Assembly: GCF_019635465.1 (NCBI RefSeq)
Contig: NZ_JAHBZK010000016.1
Span: 78,500 to 122,223, forward strand
From: Hydrogenophaga sp.
GTDB taxonomy: Bacteria; Pseudomonadota; Gammaproteobacteria; Burkholderiales; Burkholderiaceae_C
Length of the DNA stretch: 43,724 nt
Direction of reading: 5' to 3'
A model generated the notes under the pieces. The model did not search any database. It saw nothing but the letters and a program-made list of their open reading frames with translations, and was not told the DNA's origin. This document shows, piece by piece, positions 41,094 to 43,724 of this stretch (positions are counted from its first letter, which is position 1; each line of letters starts with the position of its first letter). The translations under genes and the position numbers were made by a program.

Positions 41094-43217
41094 TCATGCC
41101 GCGAGTCGGGACAGATCGGCCACGCGGTTCATCGCGCGGTGCAATTGCTGCAGCAAGGCCAGGCGGTTGGCCTTGAGCGCGGGGTCGTCGGCATTGACCA
41201 TGACGCCGTCGAAGAAGGCGTCGACCGGCGTGCGCAGCGCGGCCAGGGCCTGCAGGCTCGCGGTGAAGTCGCCGGCCTCGAACTTCGCGTCGGCCGCCGG
41301 CACGGTGGCCTGCATGGCCGCGAAGAGTGCTCGTTCGGCGGGCTCTTTCAGCAGCGCTTCGCTCACCGCGTCGCCGACACCGTCGGATTTCTTGAGGATG
41401 TTGCCGATGCGTTTGTTGGCGGCGGCCAGGGCGGGGGCTTCGGGGAGGGAGGCGAAAGTGCGTACGGCGTGCAACTGGCGAGGCACGCTTCCCAGCGAGA
41501 CAGGTCGCATCGACACAACCGCGTCCACCTCCGCGGCGGAGTACCCCTGCTCCTTGAGCGAGCCGGCAAGCCGCTCATAGATGAACGTTTCGAGATCGGC
41601 GTGGGCATCGCCCAGCTTCCCTTTAAGGAACACTTCGAACCCAAGATTGACGAGCTTGTTCAGAGCCAGCGCCAGATCCTGCTCTGTGAGCATCCGGATG
41701 ACACCCAGCGCATGCCGACGCAGCGCAAACGGGTCCTTGTCGCCCGTCGGCAGGTTGCCGATCCCAAACATGCCCACCAGCGTTTCCAGCTTGTCCGCCA
41801 GCGCCACCACGGTGCCCACCAGGTTGCGCGGCAGCGCGTCGCCCGCGAAGCGCGGCTTGTAGTGGTCTTCGATCGCGAAGGCGATGTCTTCGCTCAAGCC
41901 GTCGTGGCGCGCGTAGTAGCCACCCATGATGCCCTGCAGTTCAGGAAACTCGCCCACCATGTCGGTGAGCAGGTCGGTCTTGGCCAGGCGCGCCGCGGTG
42001 TCGGCCTGCTCGGCCAGCACGTCGCCGCCCAGCTGCCGGCCGATGGCACGCGCGATCACGCGCACCCGCTCCACCCGCTCGCCCTGCGTCCCCAACTGGT
42101 TGTGATAGACCACCTTGCCCAGGCCCTCGACGCGCGATGCGAGCGTCTTTTTGCGGTCCTGGTCGAAGAAGAACTTGGCGTCGGCCAGGCGCGGGCGCAC
42201 CACGCGCTCGTTGCCGCCGATGACGGCGCTGGCGTCGGCCGGGCTGATATTGCTGACGACCAGGAAGCGGTGGGTGAGCCGGCCCTGCGCGTCGAGCAGC
42301 GGAAAGTACTTCTGGTTGGCCTTCATCGTGAGGATGAGGCACTCCTGCGGCACATCGAGGAACTGCTTTTCGAATTCGCAGACCAGCACGTTGGGGCGCT
42401 CGACCAGCGCGGTGACTTCGTCGAGCAGCGCGTCGTCGTCGATGGGCCGGCAACCGCCGCCCACCTCGGCCGCTTTGGCGGCGAGCTGGCGCGCGATGTC
42501 GGCGCGGCGCTCGGCAAACGAAGCGATGACGGCGCCGTCGCTGGCCAGCGTGGCGGCGTAGGCGTCGGCGTTGGGGATCACCACCGGGTCGACCCTGGCC
42601 TCGAAGCGGTGCCCGTGCGTGGCCTGGCCCGCCTGCAGGCCCAGCGCTGAGACCGGCACGACCTCGGTACCGTGCAGCGCCACCAGGCCGTGCGCAGGCC
42701 GCACGAACTGCACGCTGTCCCAGCCGGGCAGCGCGCAGCCGGACTCAAGCTGGTAGGTCATGACTTTGGGAATGGGCAGTTGGGTGATGGCTTCATCCAG
42801 CGCCCTCTGCAGGCCAACCGCGATCTCGGCACCTGGAGCGATGTTGTCGAAGAACAGCGCCTCGGCCTTGCCATCCTGGGCGCGGCGCAGGCCAGCCACG
42901 GCAGACGCATCGGCGCCCAGAGCGCTCAGGCGCTTGAGCAAGGCGGGCGTAGGCTGTCCGTTCGCATCAAGACCCACGGCGACAGGCATGAGCTTTTGCG
43001 ACACCGGCTTGTCGGCGGCCTTGGACAACACCCCCACCACATGCACCCCCAGCCGACGCGGCGAGGCGTACGCTGTGACGGTGGCGTCGGCCGGCGCCAG
43101 GCCCTGGGCCTTGAGGCTGTTGGCCAGAACGGTGGCGAAGGCCTCGCCGAGTTTCTTGAGTGCCTTGGGCGGCAGTTCCTCGACGAACAGTTCGACGAGC
43201 AGGTTCTGTGCGGACAT
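41094..43217 (-). CDS. glyS: Glycyl-tRNA synthetase, beta subunit
   Basis: 707 residues, the family's normal size. It starts MSAQNLLVELFVEELPPKALKKL at 43217, the classical GlyS N-terminus, and contains CALPGWDSVQFVRPAHGLVA, AIEDHYKPRFAGD and a C-terminal DALR-type anticodon-binding domain (about 590-700). With GlyQ it forms the alpha2beta2 enzyme charging tRNA(Gly). It follows glyQ by 24 bp. Confidence 0.97.
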   Translation of the reverse strand: MSAQNLLVELFVEELPPKALKKLGEAFATVLANSLKAQGLAPADATVTAYASPRRLGVHVVGVLSKAADKPVSQKLMPVAVGLDANGQPTPALLKRLSALGADASAVAGLRRAQDGKAEALFFDNIAPGAEIAVGLQRALDEAITQLPIPKVMTYQLESGCALPGWDSVQFVRPAHGLVALHGTEVVPVSALGLQAGQATHGHRFEARVDPVVIPNADAYAATLASDGAVIASFAERRADIARQLAAKAAEVGGGCRPIDDDALLDEVTALVERPNVLVCEFEKQFLDVPQECLILTMKANQKYFPLLDAQGRLTHRFLVVSNISPADASAVIGGNERVVRPRLADAKFFFDQDRKKTLASRVEGLGKVVYHNQLGTQGERVERVRVIARAIGRQLGGDVLAEQADTAARLAKTDLLTDMVGEFPELQGIMGGYYARHDGLSEDIAFAIEDHYKPRFAGDALPRNLVGTVVALADKLETLVGMFGIGNLPTGDKDPFALRRHALGVIRMLTEQDLALALNKLVNLGFEVFLKGKLGDAHADLETFIYERLAGSLKEQGYSAAEVDAVVSMRPVSLGSVPRQLHAVRTFASLPEAPALAAANKRIGNILKKSDGVGDAVSEALLKEPAERALFAAMQATVPAADAKFEAGDFTASLQALAALRTPVDAFFDGVMVNADDPALKANRLALLQQLHRAMNRVADLSRLAA

Positions 43218-43241
43218 CGTTGTGCTTCTCGGGTCGGCGCC

Positions 43242-43724
43242 TCAGGCGGCCTTTTTCTCGATCTGTGCCACCCATTCGCGCGGCGCCATGGGAAAGCCCA
43301 GGCGCTCACGGCTCTCGTAGTAGCTCTGGGCCACGCTGCGCGCGAGGTTGCGGATGCGACCGATGTAGGCCGCGCGCTCGGTCACGCTGATGGCGCCGCG
43401 CGCGTCGAGCAGGTTGAAGCTGTGCGCGCACTTGAGCACCTGCTCGTAGGCGGGCAGCGCCAGCTGCTGCTCCATGAGGTGCTTCGCCTGCTTTTCGTGT
43501 GCGGCAAAGGCGGTGAACAGGAAGTCCGCGTCCGAGTGCTCGAAGTTGTAGGCCGATTGCTCTTTCTCGTTCTGCAGGTAGACGTCGCCGTAGCTCAGGC
43601 CGTCGGTCCAGGTGAGGTTGTAGACGTTGTCCACGCCCTGCAGGTACATGGCCAGACGCTCCAGGCCGTAGGTGATCTCGCCGGTGGCGGGCTTGCAGTC
43701 GATGCCGCCCACCTGCTGGAAGTA
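43242..43724 (-). CDS. glyQ: Glycyl-tRNA synthetase, alpha subunit, 5' end outside the window
   Basis: The C-terminal 160 residues are in frame to the right edge, beginning [20 protein letters not shown], a highly conserved GlyQ catalytic-core segment; [17 protein letters not shown] and [19 protein letters not shown] follow. The full subunit is about 300 residues, so nearly half is missing. It is the catalytic partner of the downstream glyS. Confidence 0.96.
   Translation of the reverse strand, partial: YFQQVGGIDCKPATGEITYGLERLAMYLQGVDNVYNLTWTDGLSYGDVYLQNEKEQSAYNFEHSDADFLFTAFAAHEKQAKHLMEQQLALPAYEQVLKCAHSFNLLDARGAISVTERAAYIGRIRNLARSVAQSYYESRERLGFPMAPREWVAQIEKKAA

Overview
The window is a dense, high-GC stretch of ordinary bacterial chromosome from a betaproteobacterium, most likely Burkholderiales/Comamonadaceae (Hydrogenophaga-like). 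The assignment rests on gene content (double-length UvrA, glyQ-glyS-gmhB-plsC order, two leucine-degradation loci) and on four copies of a GC-rich palindromic repeat that I associate with that family. I see no prophage, insertion sequence, CRISPR array, tRNA or rRNA. Genes are tightly packed, often with 4-base start/stop overlaps, and no gap exceeds 300 bases.

Layout. 1-4790: 5' part of a tandem-duplicated UvrA (1596 residues in the window, running off the left edge) carrying an in-frame palindromic-repeat insertion. 5066-7235: orphan branched-chain-amino-acid-type binding protein, a small possible secretion-chaperone-like protein, and a universal stress protein with a perfect FNR/ANR box placed as in a class II promoter. 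7305-13025: two-subunit NAD-linked formate dehydrogenase (fused FdsG-FdsB, then FdsA), divergent from a ModE-HTH/substrate-binding-domain regulator. 13026-23184: a long minus-strand run holding methylcrotonyl-CoA carboxylase (mccB, mccA), methylglutaconyl-CoA hydratase, an acyl-CoA dehydrogenase, HMG-CoA lyase and hitchhikers (DinB, DUF4126, GhrA, YbaK, DUF1289, isomerase); an AraC-type regulator is divergent from it.

24331-31688: HAD phosphatase, YchJ-like protein, SLC13-type transporter with RCK domains, a second UspA, a glutathione transferase and TrkH-TrkA potassium uptake. 31734-37680: a second acyl-CoA/leucine cluster (PaaI thioesterase, isovaleryl-CoA dehydrogenase, carbonic anhydrase, thiolase, SDR, acyl-CoA dehydrogenase) behind a MerR/LiuR-type regulator; a perfect 22-bp palindrome overlaps its promoter and a one-mismatch copy lies between the regulator and a divergent metallo-hydrolase. 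37792-43724: metallo-hydrolase, YgjP-like metallopeptidase, PlsC, GmhB, GlyS and the 3' part of GlyQ.

Together the two loci give leucine catabolism from isovaleryl-CoA (liuA) through methylcrotonyl-CoA carboxylation (mccAB, with bicarbonate plausibly helped by carbonic anhydrase), hydration (liuC) and HMG-CoA cleavage (hmgL) to acetyl-CoA and acetoacetate. The best leads are regulatory and architectural: the LiuR-type operator pair, the FNR-type uspA promoter, the inverted repeat between the formate dehydrogenase and its regulator, and the repeat domesticated inside UvrA.
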